Source: Amycolatopsis regifaucium
Lineage (GTDB): Bacteria > Actinomycetota > Actinomycetes > Mycobacteriales > Pseudonocardiaceae
Length of the DNA stretch: 64,000 bases
NCBI RefSeq assembly: GCF_001613935.1
Contig: NZ_LQCI01000003.1
Location: 540,500-604,499 of the forward strand
Reading direction: 5' to 3'
The notes beneath the pieces are model-generated. The model made no database searches. It was not told the DNA's origin and saw only the letters and a list, made by a program, of their open reading frames with translations. The first letter of the stretch is position 1; every line of letters begins with the position of its first letter. Both the position numbers and the translations under genes were made by a program. Below, piece by piece: positions 24,936 through 36,241 of the stretch.

Positions 24936-25638
24936 GTCCGGCCCGCTGCTCGGCGAGCTCGGCCCGCAACGCCTTGACTTCGCGGGTCAGCTCGTCGAGA
25001 TGCTCGCGGGTGACGGCCTGCGCGTTCTCGTCGGCCTCGGTCACCCGGCGGATCAGCCACGACGCCAGCGTCGCGGTGACCACACCGAGCAGGGCGATCC
25101 CGGCCAGCATCAACCCGACCGCGACGACGCGGCCGGTACCGCTGATGGGGTAGCGATCGCCGTAGCCGACCGTGGTGATGGTCGTGATCGACCACCACAC
25201 CGCGTCGGGGAAGTCGGTGATCGGCGCGTCCGGCGTGGCGCGTTCCGCGTCGAGGACGGCGAGCGCCGAACAGAACACGATGAGCGCCGTCGCGCCCACC
25301 GTGTAGACCACGACGCGGCCGCGCAACGACAGACCGGCGTTGCGGTTGAGGATGTTGAGCACCGTGACCAGCCGCAGCAGGCGCAACTGCCGGATCAGCG
25401 GGAGCACGATGATCAGCAGGTCGAAGATGTTGCTCTTGAGGAACGCGCGCTTGTCGTCCGCGTGCTTCAGGCGGACGCCGTAGTCCAAGGCGAAGACCCC
25501 CCAGGCGAGCCAGGTGACGACCTCGAACCAGAGGCGGCCGGTATCCCCGATCGAGGGTTGGAGGATCGGCCACGCGTAGGCGGCCAGGAACAGTACGGCG
25601 GCGGCGTTGAGCGGCCACTCCATCCGCTTTTCCCACAT
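24892..25638 (-). CDS. Voltage-gated-type potassium channel
   Basis: 248 residues. The selectivity filter TTVGYGDRYPIS is intact and preceded by the pore helix DFPDAVWWSITTIT. Several transmembrane segments come before it, including an arginine-bearing S4-like segment (LIRQLRLLRLVTVLNIL), and one (VAVGLMLAGIALLGVVTATLASWLI) follows, so this is a six-segment Kv-like subunit forming tetramers. The C-terminus is a short coiled coil (REHLDELTREVKALRAELAEQRA). No RCK domain is present. The ATG at 25638 is favoured by AGGAG seven bases upstream over a GTG five codons earlier. It overlaps the end of the convergent flavoprotein gene by 44 nt. Confidence 0.92.
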   Translation of the reverse strand: MWEKRMEWPLNAAAVLFLAAYAWPILQPSIGDTGRLWFEVVTWLAWGVFALDYGVRLKHADDKRAFLKSNIFDLLIIVLPLIRQLRLLRLVTVLNILNRNAGLSLRGRVVVYTVGATALIVFCSALAVLDAERATPDAPITDFPDAVWWSITTITTVGYGDRYPISGTGRVVAVGLMLAGIALLGVVTATLASWLIRRVTEADENAQAVTREHLDELTREVKALRAELAEQRAGLSPTASEPLGTARG

Positions 25639-25674
25639 CGGGCGTCTCCTCACCTGGCCTTTTCCAGGTGCACG

Positions 25675-26124
25675 TTAAGCGATGTCGAGGGCCGTTCCAT
25701 AGAGTTTGCCGGTTTTGAGGGTGATGTGGAGCCTGCGTTCGGCCGCGATGGTCTCGAGGAACTCGGCCTCGTCCTCGGGTTTTTGGCGCTGTGCGGCGAG
25801 ATAGTCGAGCCCGGCCGTGTCACCGGGTGTCCGGGTGACTTCGGAGAGTTCCGCTTTTCCTTCCACCACGGCGAATTTCCAGTGATCGGCGCTGGAGACG
25901 TAGAGCGAGGCGGTGGGGTTGTTGCGGAGCTGTTTGACCTTGAGACGGTCTTCGGTCGTGCTGATCCGGATCTCGCGGGTTTCGGGATTCCAGTCGTAGA
26001 CGACGGTGGAGAGATGCGGGCGGCCGTCACGCTTGATGGTCGCGAGGGCGCCGAAGGTGTGCTCGGCGAGGAACTCGCTGAGGGCGGCTTCGTCGAGTGC
26101 GCGGGGCGGGGCGTTCTTGGTCAT
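25675..26124 (-). CDS. PPOX-class F420-dependent oxidoreductase-like protein
   Basis: 149 residues with the split-barrel fold of the pyridoxamine-phosphate-oxidase superfamily: LSEFLAEHTFGALATIKRDGRPHLSTVVYDWNPETREIRISTTEDRLKVKQLRNNPTASLYV, then WKFAVVEGKAELSE. Mycobacterial and actinobacterial relatives bind F420 (or heme or flavin) and reduce various ketones, biliverdin or enones. Cofactor and substrate cannot be read from sequence. It is followed, 36 nt later on the same strand, by the K+ channel gene. Upstream, 26125-26245 probably holds its promoter; no clear box was seen. Confidence 0.85.
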   Translation of the reverse strand: MTKNAPPRALDEAALSEFLAEHTFGALATIKRDGRPHLSTVVYDWNPETREIRISTTEDRLKVKQLRNNPTASLYVSSADHWKFAVVEGKAELSEVTRTPGDTAGLDYLAAQRQKPEDEAEFLETIAAERRLHITLKTGKLYGTALDIA

Positions 26125-26245
26125 GTGGCGATCATGGCCGGGGTACCGGAACGCCGGAAGAAGGCACTTTCTTGTGCCAGAGGGAACACGGGTGTGTCCG
26201 TCCTGGTCACGCTGCTCGTGAGTGGCGATTCGGATTAGAGCGTGA

Positions 26246-26302
26246 AGTACATTATGGCCCCCTTCCTTGCGCTAGGCGCAGTGAAGGGGGCCTTCATGTA
26301 CT
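26246..26302. terminator. 57-nt palindrome (family B, copy 1)
   Basis: Arms begin AGTACAT.ATGGCCCCCTTC and meet around GCGCTAGGCGC; a few mismatches. It lies between the hemolysin III gene end (26381) and the PPOX gene start (26124), both minus strand, so here it would end hemolysin III transcripts. The remaining 26125-26380 shows nothing else. Confidence 0.7.
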
Positions 26303-26380
26303 GGGAAAGGTGGGGAGGACTCCTGCGGGAACTCCGAGTCCGTCGCCCGTTGCTCAAGCTCGCGCCGACCGGCCACGCGG

Positions 26381-27067
26381 CTAGGAGTACATCGCCAGCC
26401 AGATCGCGACGTAGTGGGACGTCGCCGCGAGAACCGTGCAAGCGTGGAAGTACTCGTGGTAACCGAACGTCTCCGGGAAGTGGTTCGGCCATTTGACGGC
26501 GTAGAACACCGCGCCCAGCGTGTAGAACAGCCCGCCGACGCACAGCAGCACGAGCGCCGCGACACCGGCGTGGGAGGCCAGCTCGGGCAGGACGAAGACG
26601 GCGACCCAGCCCAGCGCGATGTAAATCGGCACACCGAGCCACCGCGGCGCGTTCGGCCACAGCATCTTCAGTGTGACGCCGCCGACCGCGCCGCCCCAGA
26701 CGATGGCGAGCACGATGTACCCGGTCGGCTGGGACATCGCCAGAAGCGTGAACGGCGTGTAGGTGCCGGCGATGAACAGGAAGATCATCGAATGGTCGGC
26801 GCGCTTCATCCATTCGTATGCTCGTGGGCTCCACAAGCGACGGTGGTAGAGGGCGCTGACGCCGAAGAGGCCGAGCACGGTCAGCCCATAGACCGAAGTG
26901 GATAAAGCGGCTAAAGGCGACACAGTAGACGCTGCGAGACTGATCAAGGTCACGGCGCCGACGACTGCGACGAAGAAGGACCAGAAGTGGATGTGCCCAC
27001 GCAGGCGAGGACGGGTGTCCACCAAGGGCGCGGGGCCGGACGGCTGCTGTTCGGACTCTACGCTCAC
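26381..27067 (-). CDS. Hemolysin III / PAQR-family membrane protein (Rv1085c-like)
   Basis: 228 residues with seven predicted transmembrane segments. Family residues: RGHIHFWSFFVAVVG (first helix), GLFGVSALYHR (S-A-x-Y-H), RADHSMIFLFIAGTYTPF (D-H-S-x-I-x-x-x-I-A-G-T-Y-T-P), and HFPETFGYHEYFHACTVLAATSHY, giving the conserved Ser/His/Asp/His set expected to bind zinc in this hydrolase-like superfamily. Despite the name, haemolysis is not its established role. Start GTG has no ribosome binding site but a TAACCT box 7 nt upstream, so it is probably leaderless. It is divergent from the Z-prenyl synthase, as for Rv1085c/Rv1086. Confidence 0.9.
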   Translation of the reverse strand: MSVESEQQPSGPAPLVDTRPRLRGHIHFWSFFVAVVGAVTLISLAASTVSPLAALSTSVYGLTVLGLFGVSALYHRRLWSPRAYEWMKRADHSMIFLFIAGTYTPFTLLAMSQPTGYIVLAIVWGGAVGGVTLKMLWPNAPRWLGVPIYIALGWVAVFVLPELASHAGVAALVLLCVGGLFYTLGAVFYAVKWPNHFPETFGYHEYFHACTVLAATSHYVAIWLAMYS

Positions 27068-27074
27068 CTTTATC

Positions 27075-27080
27075 AGGTTA
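27075..27080 (-). promoter_or_regulatory. Leaderless -10 box for the hemolysin III gene
   Basis: TAACCT on the minus strand, 7 nt before GTG 27067, with no Shine-Dalgarno sequence between. This spacing places the transcription start at the start codon. Confidence 0.55.
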
Positions 27081-27140
27081 CGTCACCGTAGGTTTTTCGC
27101 CAGTGTCCGTGGCGCGTCCCACTGAGGCGCGAAGGGTGCG

Positions 27141-27146
27141 TACTCT
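27141..27146 (+). promoter_or_regulatory. Leaderless -10 box for the Z-prenyl synthase gene
   Basis: TACTCT, 8 nt before GTG 27155; no ribosome binding site. The divergent boxes at 27075 and 27141 share one intergenic region. Confidence 0.5.
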
Positions 27147-27154
27147 CCGGTGGC

Positions 27155-27931
27155 GTGAGTCTTCGGTCCTTCTTGTCAGACGTCGTGTACAGCGCCTACG
27201 GCAGGCGCTTGATCCAGCAGGCGAAGGGGCGCCATCCACGCCATATCGCCATCATGCTGGACGGCAACCGTCGCTGGGCGCGCGAAGCGGGCTTCACCGA
27301 CGTCGCCGACGGCCATCGCGCCGGCGCCAAGAAGATCGCCGACTTCCTGAGCTGGTGCAACGAGGCCGACGTCGAGGTCGTCACCATGTGGCTGCTCTCG
27401 ACCGACAACCTCGGTCGCGCGGCCGAGGAACTGAGCCCGCTGCTGAAGATCATCACCGACGTCACCGACGAGCTCGCCGCACCGCACACGCCATGGCGGC
27501 TCCGCATCGTGGGGGCCCTTGACCTGCTGCCCCCGGAGGTCGCGAAAGCCCTCAGCGCGGCCGCGGAGCGTACGGAGGGGCGCACTGGGATGGAGGTCAA
27601 CGTCGCGGTCGGTTACGGAGGGCGTCAGGAGATCGCCGACGCGGTCCGCAAACTCCTGCTCCAGCACGCCGACGAGGGCACCTCGATCCGCGAGCTCGCG
27701 AAGATACTGGACGTCGACCATATTTCCGAACACATGTACACCTCCGGCCAGCCTGATCCGGATTTGATTATCCGTACCTCGGGTGAGCAGCGGCTTTCCG
27801 GATTTCTCCTCTGGCAATCGGCGCATTCGGAATTCTGGTTCACCGAAGCGTATTGGCCCGCGTTCCGCCGGGTCGATTTTCTCCGCGCGATGCGTGATTA
27901 CGCGTGGCGGCACCGGCGCTTCGGTTCCTGA
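27155..27931 (+). CDS. cis-Prenyltransferase (Z-isoprenyl diphosphate synthase, Rv1086-like)
   Basis: 258 residues. UppS-fold signatures: HIAIMLDGNRRWAREAGFTDVADGHRAGA (catalytic Asp in M-L-D-G-N-R-R-W), EVVTMWLLSTDNLGR, and the substrate region PDLIIRTSGEQRLSGFLLWQSAHSEFWFTEAYWPAFR. The hydrophobic-tunnel region resembles the short-chain enzyme Rv1086, which makes Z,E-farnesyl diphosphate, rather than decaprenyl synthase Rv2361c. The location beside hemolysin III supports Rv1086 orthology. The product feeds polyprenyl-phosphate lipid carriers for the wall. Product length is inferred from orthology only. Followed by a strong terminator hairpin. Confidence 0.9.
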   Translation: MSLRSFLSDVVYSAYGRRLIQQAKGRHPRHIAIMLDGNRRWAREAGFTDVADGHRAGAKKIADFLSWCNEADVEVVTMWLLSTDNLGRAAEELSPLLKIITDVTDELAAPHTPWRLRIVGALDLLPPEVAKALSAAAERTEGRTGMEVNVAVGYGGRQEIADAVRKLLLQHADEGTSIRELAKILDVDHISEHMYTSGQPDPDLIIRTSGEQRLSGFLLWQSAHSEFWFTEAYWPAFRRVDFLRAMRDYAWRHRRFGS

Positions 27932-27943
27932 CCCTTGACGTGA

Positions 27944-27975
27944 CGAAGGCCCCGGCGTGCACTCCGGGGCCTTCG
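27944..27975. terminator. Terminator hairpin between convergent genes
   Basis: A perfect 12-bp stem, CGAAGGCCCCGG with its complement around an 8-nt loop, lies 13 nt after the prenyl synthase stop and 17 nt before the stop of the small secreted gene on the other strand. Confidence 0.8.
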
Positions 27976-27991
27976 ACGTTCACGCTGAAGA

Positions 27992-28240
27992 TCAGTGGTG
28001 GTGGTGCTCCAGCGAGTGGAGAATCAGCGCCGGGGTGGTGGCGATGCCCGTGTAGGCGCCGGCGACCAGCGAAGCCGCACCGGAGCCTAGCGCGCCACCG
28101 CCCTCGATGAAGGTGTGGTAAGCGTCGCCGAACGTCGGGTCCGGGGTACCGGTGGTGTCACCCGTCGCGGCGAACGCCGTTCCGCCGACCATCATGATGC
28201 CCGCGGCGACGGCGGAAACAAAACCAGCCTTCTTCAGCAC
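27992..28240 (-). CDS. Small secreted protein with natural C-terminal poly-His
   Basis: 82 residues. A basic start (MLKKAGF) and hydrophobic core (VSAVAAGIMMVGGTAFA) form a signal peptide cleaved after AFA. The mature ~55 residues are Gly/Ala/Thr-rich (IEGGGALGSGAASLVAGAYTGIATTPALIL) and end in HSLEHHHH. The start was moved to the internal GTG because AAGGAG lies eight bases before it and only one base from the outer GTG. No known family; a surface-active or metal-binding peptide is conceivable. The four terminal histidines are encoded naturally next to the stop. Function unknown. Confidence 0.65.
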   Translation of the reverse strand: MLKKAGFVSAVAAGIMMVGGTAFAATGDTTGTPDPTFGDAYHTFIEGGGALGSGAASLVAGAYTGIATTPALILHSLEHHHH

Positions 28241-28249
28241 TTCGCACAC

Positions 28250-28848
28250 TCCTTGGTTGGGGACACCAAAATCCGGTGGGGGTGTCCCGCGGTGAGGAAA
28301 TTACTCGCTGTCCAGGCTTTGTGACCGTCTCGTAAGCCCATTGTGTGAGACGAAAAAGCTGCGTTTCACTCTGTCCGGTTCTCTGTCTCGGTCACAAAAT
28401 GCGCTCCGCTACCGCGCGTGGTAGAAGCTCGGATTTTGTCGAGTGAACGCCCTCTGTCGCGGTAATCCGGCCGGGTCGCGTCAACGGGCGTCCCGGAATG
28501 GAGATCATCACTACTCACCGTGATGGTTACCGATTGTCGGTGTCGGACGACCGACAGTGAGATGACGGTTTGGCGAATCACCGTGGTGGCTGCCTGCGCG
28601 ATCGCCCGGACGCAGGTACCTTCCGGAAGTGAGGGTTCGCGTCCCATGCGGACTCTCACGGGAGGCCCTGGTCGTGGCGGTTGTCGACAGGGCGGCTCAG
28701 CCGCCCAGTGGATGCACGAGGGGGCCGGCACCCGGCCCTCGCGGCCGTACCGACTGACGCGCCGAGCGTCAGAAGGAGCGGTTGGCCAGGGAGGTGCCCG
28801 GCCCAGCGAGTGCGGGCGTGGTGCCACGCCCACGAGGGAGATGCCGTC
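28250..28848 (+). other. 600-nt leader/intergenic region upstream of phoH2
   Basis: No convincing conserved gene. It has lower GC than the flanks between 28260 and 28560 (likely promoters for both the small secreted gene and phoH2), a short inverted repeat ACCGATTGTCGGTGTCGG near 28530-28550, and GC-rich stems between 28660 and 28760 such as GGGCGGCTCAGCCGCCC. An open frame ends in a 4-nt overlap with the phoH2 start (see separate entry). A structured 5' leader is possible; no known riboswitch consensus was recognised. Confidence 0.5.
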
Positions 28849-28852
28849 GTGA
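28565..28852 (+). CDS. Candidate PhoAT-like leader ORF overlapping phoH2
   Basis: A possible 95-residue frame from ATG 28565 (an earlier ATG at 28520 and a later one at 28646 also exist). Its stop TGA overlaps the phoH2 GTG as GTGA. In mycobacteria a short gene, phoAT, sits at this place, overlaps phoH2 and relieves its toxicity. The translated sequence is Gly/Arg-rich, has no recognised domain, and its third-codon GC is not clearly coding, so it may be only a leader frame that couples translation. Included because of the overlap; low confidence. Confidence 0.25.
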   Translation, partial: TVWRITVVAACAIARTQVPSGSEGSRPMRTLTGGPGRGGCRQGGSAAQWMHEGAGTRPSRPYRLTRRASEGAVGQGGARPSECGRGATPTREMPS

Positions 28853-30246
28853 CTGCGCAGCGTTCACCCCGCAAGGCCTCTGGCCGTTCTTCGACCGGTG
28901 CCTCTGGCCCGGAGAAAGCCTCGATCTCGCCCGAATCCCAGCGCGCCACCTACGTGCTCGACACGTCGGTTCTGCTCTCTGACCCCTGGTCGGTGACCCG
29001 GTTCGCCGAACACGCGGTCGTGCTTCCGCTGGTCGTCATCAGTGAACTGGAGGCGAAACGTCACCACCCCGAACTGGGCTGGTTCGCGCGCGAAGCGCTT
29101 CGCATGCTCGACGACCTGCGTCGTCAGCACGGCAGGCTCGACGCGCCGATCCCGATCGGCGAGCACGGCGGCACCTTGCAGGTGGAGTTGAACCACTCGG
29201 ACCCCACGGTGCTCCCGGTCGGTTTCCGCACCGACTCCAACGACCACCGCATCCTCGCCTGTGCGCTCAACCTGGCGGCGGAACGCGCGTCGGTCACGCT
29301 GGTGACCAAGGACATCCCCCTGCGCGTCAAGGCGGGCGCCGTCGGTCTCGAAGCCGACGAGTACCGCGCGCAGGAGGTGACGCCGTCGGGCTGGACCGGA
29401 ATGGCGGACGTGGACGTACCGCAGAACCTGGTCGACGCGCTGTTCAGCGGGGCTTCGGCCGCCGTCGATCCGACGGAGTTCGGCATGCCCGAGGTCGGTG
29501 AACTGCCCTGTCACACCGGGTTGAGGCTGCTGGCGGGCAGTTCGAGCGCGCTGGGCCGGGTCACCGCGGACAAGCGGATCCGGCTCGTGCGGGGTGACAG
29601 GGAGGCGTTCGGGCTGCACGGCCGTTCGGCCGAACAGCGGGTGGCGCTGGATCTCCTGCTGGACTCCGATGTCGGCATCGTCTCGCTGGGCGGACGCGCC
29701 GGTACGGGTAAGTCGGCGCTCGCGCTCTGCGCGGGGCTGGAATCGGTGATGGAACGCCGCCAGCACCGCAAGGTCGTGGTGTTCCGGCCGGTGTACGCGG
29801 TCGGCGGCCAGGACCTCGGCTACCTGCCGGGCTCCGAGTCCGAGAAGATGCAGCCGTGGGCACAGGCGGTGTTCGACACACTCGGCGCGCTGGTCAGTCA
29901 GGACGTCCTCGACGAGGTCTTCGATCGCGGCATGCTCGAGGTGCTGCCGCTGACCCATATCCGCGGCCGGTCGCTGCACGACACGTTCGTCATCGTTGAC
30001 GAGGCACAGTCTTTGGAGCGCAACGTGCTCCTGACCGTGCTTTCGCGGCTCGGCACCGCTTCGCGGGTCGTGCTCACGCATGACGTCGCGCAGCGTGACA
30101 ACCTGCGGGTCGGGCGGCACGACGGCGTTTCCGCGGTGATCGAGAAGCTCAAGGGGCATCCGCTGTTCGCCCACGTCACGTTGACCCGGTCCGAGCGGTC
30201 ACCGATCGCCGCACTGGTGACCGAGATGCTGGAGGACCACGGCTAG
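28849..30246 (+). CDS. phoH2: PhoH2: PIN-domain ribonuclease fused to PhoH ATPase
   Basis: 465 residues. An Arg/Ser-rich N-terminal extension precedes a PIN domain (residues about 35-170) with the acidic residues of [23 protein letters not shown] and [13 protein letters not shown]. From about residue 235 comes the PhoH RecA-like ATPase: Walker [14 protein letters not shown] near 281-293, [13 protein letters not shown], Walker [16 protein letters not shown] and [17 protein letters not shown]. The mycobacterial homologue is a sequence-specific RNase with ATP-driven RNA unwinding activity. The start is GTG with GGGAG nine bases upstream; the long frame before it is not part of the protein. Ends at a family A palindrome. 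M. tuberculosis counterpart: Rv1095. Confidence 0.94.
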   Translation: MTAQRSPRKASGRSSTGASGPEKASISPESQRATYVLDTSVLLSDPWSVTRFAEHAVVLPLVVISELEAKRHHPELGWFAREALRMLDDLRRQHGRLDAPIPIGEHGGTLQVELNHSDPTVLPVGFRTDSNDHRILACALNLAAERASVTLVTKDIPLRVKAGAVGLEADEYRAQEVTPSGWTGMADVDVPQNLVDALFSGASAAVDPTEFGMPEVGELPCHTGLRLLAGSSSALGRVTADKRIRLVRGDREAFGLHGRSAEQRVALDLLLDSDVGIVSLGGRAGTGKSALALCAGLESVMERRQHRKVVVFRPVYAVGGQDLGYLPGSESEKMQPWAQAVFDTLGALVSQDVLDEVFDRGMLEVLPLTHIRGRSLHDTFVIVDEAQSLERNVLLTVLSRLGTASRVVLTHDVAQRDNLRVGRHDGVSAVIEKLKGHPLFAHVTLTRSERSPIAALVTEMLEDHG

Positions 30247-30255
30247 GCGCGTGCA

Positions 30256-30302
30256 ATGAAGGGGCCTTTCATCGCAAAATTTGCGATGAAAGGCCCCTTC
30301 AT
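30256..30302. terminator. 47-nt perfect palindrome between convergent genes (family A, copy 3)
   Basis: Arms ATGAAGGGGCCTTTCATCGC and complement around an AAAATT centre. It lies 9 nt after the phoH2 stop and 15 nt before the stop of the opposing phosphodiesterase gene. Confidence 0.75.
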
Positions 30303-30317
30303 CTCAGCTTTTCGCGC

Positions 30318-31912
30318 TCAGGTGACCGGTTTCGCCCAGGGGAGCGGCCGTCCGTCCACGTCGTCGGTGAGTTCGACGCCGAGCATGGCCGAAAGGGTCG
30401 CGCCCAGGTCGACGACGTCCAGGTCCGGCAGCTTCGCGCCCGGCTCGAAACCGGGGCCACTGGCGAGCAGCAGCCCGTCCGGGCGGTGGTCGCCGGTGCG
30501 CCAATGCTCGTCCGGTCCGTAGACGACGCCGGTCTTGGGCGACCAGACCGTCTCGATCGGCCCGGTGCGGGCCCAGTCGATCAGCAGATCCGGCAGGGTG
30601 TCATCGGCCTCGCGGTCGTAATGGTCGCTCGTCCGCGAGACCTCGCGCACGACGGGCTTGCCGGTCGCGACGTTCACCAGCGAAAGCAGGTCCTCGGTCA
30701 GCCGCGCGCAGACGGCCTCGTACTCGGCGCCAGGCCGGACGACGCCGTGCGGTTCGCGGCCGACCAGGTTGATCCGCACCCCGCCGAAGACGAAGTTGTT
30801 GGGAGAAAGGTAGAACCGTTGCTTCGACCGTTGTTCGGCGGTCGCCCAGTTCGGCACCGCGGGCAGCGGTGCCGCGGCCAGCCGCTTGCGCAGCAAGGGC
30901 ATCGCGGCGGACGCCAGCGCCGTCCTCAACGGACCGGGTAGCGCGGAGTAGCCGCGTTTGGCCAGCGTCATCGGGGCACTGCCGCGCAACCCTTCCGACG
31001 CCACCCCGTCGAGCAGCCGCAGGATTTCGTGCAGCAGATGGCTTCCCTCGTACCTCGGCCCCATGCCGTGGCTCAGCAGCACGAAGACGGTGGTGTCCGG
31101 TCCGGACAGGGCGAGGTGTTCACCGATCGCGGTGTCGAGGCTCCGGTACACCGAGCGGATCGGATCCAGTTCGGCGGCGAGCGCGGCTTCGTGGTCACGG
31201 TGCGCGGGATCGTGCAGATGCCACTGCTGATGTCCGATGCTGTGGGATTCCCCATACACCGACAGGAAAAGATCCCAGCCGCCTTCGGCGAGGAGCTTGG
31301 TCGACACCTGGGTCTTCTGCGTGATCCCGGCGACGAGGCCGTGGGTCAGCGCGCGCTCCTCGTCGAGTGTCCGATGTGGACCTTCGCGGTGGAGGTAGTC
31401 ATCCGGTGCCCAGTCGCGGACGAGATCCGGTTCGGCGGTGAGGATCGGGGTGAGCCCGACCTCGGCCTCGATCTCCTTCGCCAGTTCCGGCGGTGCGGTG
31501 TGGAAGCCGAAATGCCTGTCGTGGCAGGCGTATTCGCTGACCATGACGCCGTTGAGCGGTTTGTCCGCACGGGAATGCGGGACGTCGAGGACGGCGACGC
31601 GTTTGCCCGCCTCGGAGAGCGTCTCCCAGAACGGGGTGCCCCGGATTTCGAGCGGGCTGGTCAGCCGCCGTTCGTAGGTCTTGGTGTCGACCTCTTCCCA
31701 GCAGTGGAATCCGGTGCGCGCGGCCGTGCGGGCGGTGAAGAAACTGCTCCACAGTGAACCGACGAACAGGCCGTACGGGTTGTGCGTGGTCGCCGACGCG
31801 CTGCTTTCGAGCAGGCGCGCCAACGTCGGCACCTCGCCGGCCGCGGCAAGTTCACGGATCGTGCCGGGGTCGCAGGCGTCGAGTGCGACGACGAGGATCT
31901 TGGTGGGTTCGG

Positions 31913-31916
<4 letters not shown>
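30318..31916 (-). CDS. Alkaline-phosphatase-superfamily type I phosphodiesterase-like protein
   Basis: 532 residues, cytoplasmic by sequence (no signal peptide). Features of the phosphodiesterase/nucleotide pyrophosphatase branch: ILVVALDACDPGTIREL (metal Asp), SLWSSFFTAR (Thr/Ser nucleophile region), VSVYGESHSIGHQQW (S-x-x-I-G-H), VLLSHGMGPRYEGSHLL, and the late SDHYDREADDTLPDLLIDW. The substrate may be a phospho-sugar, nucleotide or lipid headgroup. The GTG start overlaps the upstream glycosyltransferase stop as GTGA, so guaB1, the glycosyltransferase and this gene form one translationally coupled operon. Similar proteins occur in polysaccharide clusters. Substrate unknown. Confidence 0.8.
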
Positions 31917-34937
<3,021 letters not shown>

Positions 34938-34954
34938 GTACGCGGTATACCGGG

Positions 34955-34995
34955 AGTAGGTTACTTCGAGTAGGAATACTGCTCAGTAGGTAACT
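34955..34995. promoter_or_regulatory. Triple AGTAGGTxACT operator-like repeat before the OYE gene
   Basis: Three near-identical half-symmetric units, AGTAGGTTACT (34955-34965), AGTAGGAATACT (34969-34980) and AGTAGGTAACT (34985-34995), run up to the ribosome binding site of the flavin oxidoreductase. The spacing (14-16 bp centre to centre) and AT-rich ends resemble TetR- or MarR-type operator arrays. No cognate regulator is adjacent. Confidence 0.55.
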
Positions 34996-35011
34996 GCCCG
35001 GAGGACGCGCG

Positions 35012-36241
35012 ATGAGCGAGCCCAAGGAACTGCTGGCCGCACCGCTCACCCTCCGCTGCGGCGCGATCCTGCCGAACCGGCTGGCCAAGGCCGCGCTGAG
35101 CGAGCAGCTCGGGGACCGCCGCAACCGGCCCACCCCGGAACTGGCCGAGCTGTACCGGACGTGGTCACGAGGCGGCGCAGGGACACTGATCACCGGCAAC
35201 GTCATGGTCGACCCCACCGCGCTCGGCGAACCGCGCAACGTCGCGGTACCGAGGGAGCCGGACCCGTTGGAGTTCAAGTCGTGGGCGCGCTCGGCCGACG
35301 GGACCGAGACCGGGTTGTGGGTCCAGCTCAACCACCCCGGTCGCCAGAGTCCCCGGTTCCTGTCCCGCCAGCCGGTCGCGCCGTCCGCGGTGCCCTTCGG
35401 CGACCGCGGCATCCGCTCGGTGTTCGCCACGCCGCGGGCGCTCACCGGAGACGAGATCGAAGCGATCATCGAGCGCTTCGGCGTGGCCGCGCGCACCGTC
35501 GTCGACGCCGGGTTCGCCGGTGTCCAGATCCACGGCGCGCACGGCTATCTCGTTTCGCAGTTCCTCTCACCGCTGACCAACCAGCGCACCGACGGCTGGG
35601 GCGGCGACGCGCGGCGACGGCGCCGGTTCCTGCTCGAAGTGGTCGCCAGGGTGCGTGCCGAAGTCGGCGACGCCGTGCCGATCGCGGTCAAACTCAACAG
35701 CGCGGACTTCCAGCGTGGCGGCTTCAGCGAGGAGGAATCGCTCGAGGTCGTCCGCGAACTGGGGGAAGCGGGCATCGACCTGCTGGAGGTCTCCGGCGGC
35801 ACCTACGAGAAGGCCGCCATGATGGGCTCCGGCCGGGCGAGCACGGTCAGCCGTGAGGCCTACTTCCTCGACTACGCCGCGAAAGCGCGGCAGATCACCG
35901 ACGTCGCGCTGATGGTCACCGGTGGTTTCACCAGTCCGGGCGGGATGGCGGACGCGCTGCGCTCCGGCGCGCTGGACGTCATCGGACTCGGCAGGCCGCT
36001 GGTCGTCGACCCGGCACTGCCCGGCCGTCTGTTGCGCGGCGACGACGCCCGCGCCGAGCGCAAGGCCCCGAAGACCGGCCTTTCCCTGGCCGACAGCCTG
36101 CTCGAAATCCAGTGGCACACCCAGCAGATGCACCGCGTCGCCGCCGGGAAACCGGTCGACCGGCGGCTCGGCGCGGTGCGGACGCTAGTGCGCGCCGGCG
36201 TCGCGGACCCGCTCAACGCTTTCCGCCGGGTCCGGGGCTAG
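35012..36241 (+). CDS. Old-yellow-enzyme family NADH:flavin oxidoreductase
   Basis: 409 residues, FMN-dependent TIM barrel. Motifs: LPNRLAKAALSEQLGD, LWVQLNHPGRQSP, the active-site region GFAGVQIHGAHGYLVSQFLSPLTNQRTDGWGG (H-x-x-H variant HGAHG), and the FMN-phosphate GGFTSPGGMADALRSGALDVIGLGRPLVVDP. Such enzymes reduce enones, nitro compounds or nitrate esters, often under xenobiotic or electrophile stress. GGAGG precedes the ATG. The triple operator-like repeat upstream suggests it is tightly repressed. The 3' end overlaps the convergent membrane protein gene by 57 nt. Natural substrate unknown. Confidence 0.9.
   Translation: MSEPKELLAAPLTLRCGAILPNRLAKAALSEQLGDRRNRPTPELAELYRTWSRGGAGTLITGNVMVDPTALGEPRNVAVPREPDPLEFKSWARSADGTETGLWVQLNHPGRQSPRFLSRQPVAPSAVPFGDRGIRSVFATPRALTGDEIEAIIERFGVAARTVVDAGFAGVQIHGAHGYLVSQFLSPLTNQRTDGWGGDARRRRRFLLEVVARVRAEVGDAVPIAVKLNSADFQRGGFSEEESLEVVRELGEAGIDLLEVSGGTYEKAAMMGSGRASTVSREAYFLDYAAKARQITDVALMVTGGFTSPGGMADALRSGALDVIGLGRPLVVDPALPGRLLRGDDARAERKAPKTGLSLADSLLEIQWHTQQMHRVAAGKPVDRRLGAVRTLVRAGVADPLNAFRRVRG

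Noticed and set aside
28366-28833. Minus-strand frame upstream of phoH2
   Set aside because: Low-complexity Arg/Pro translation, no ribosome binding site, spans the probable promoter and leader region.
28600-28848. Cyclic di-AMP (ydaO-type) or other known riboswitch before phoH2
   Set aside because: GC-rich stems are present but none of the conserved riboswitch sequences could be recognised.
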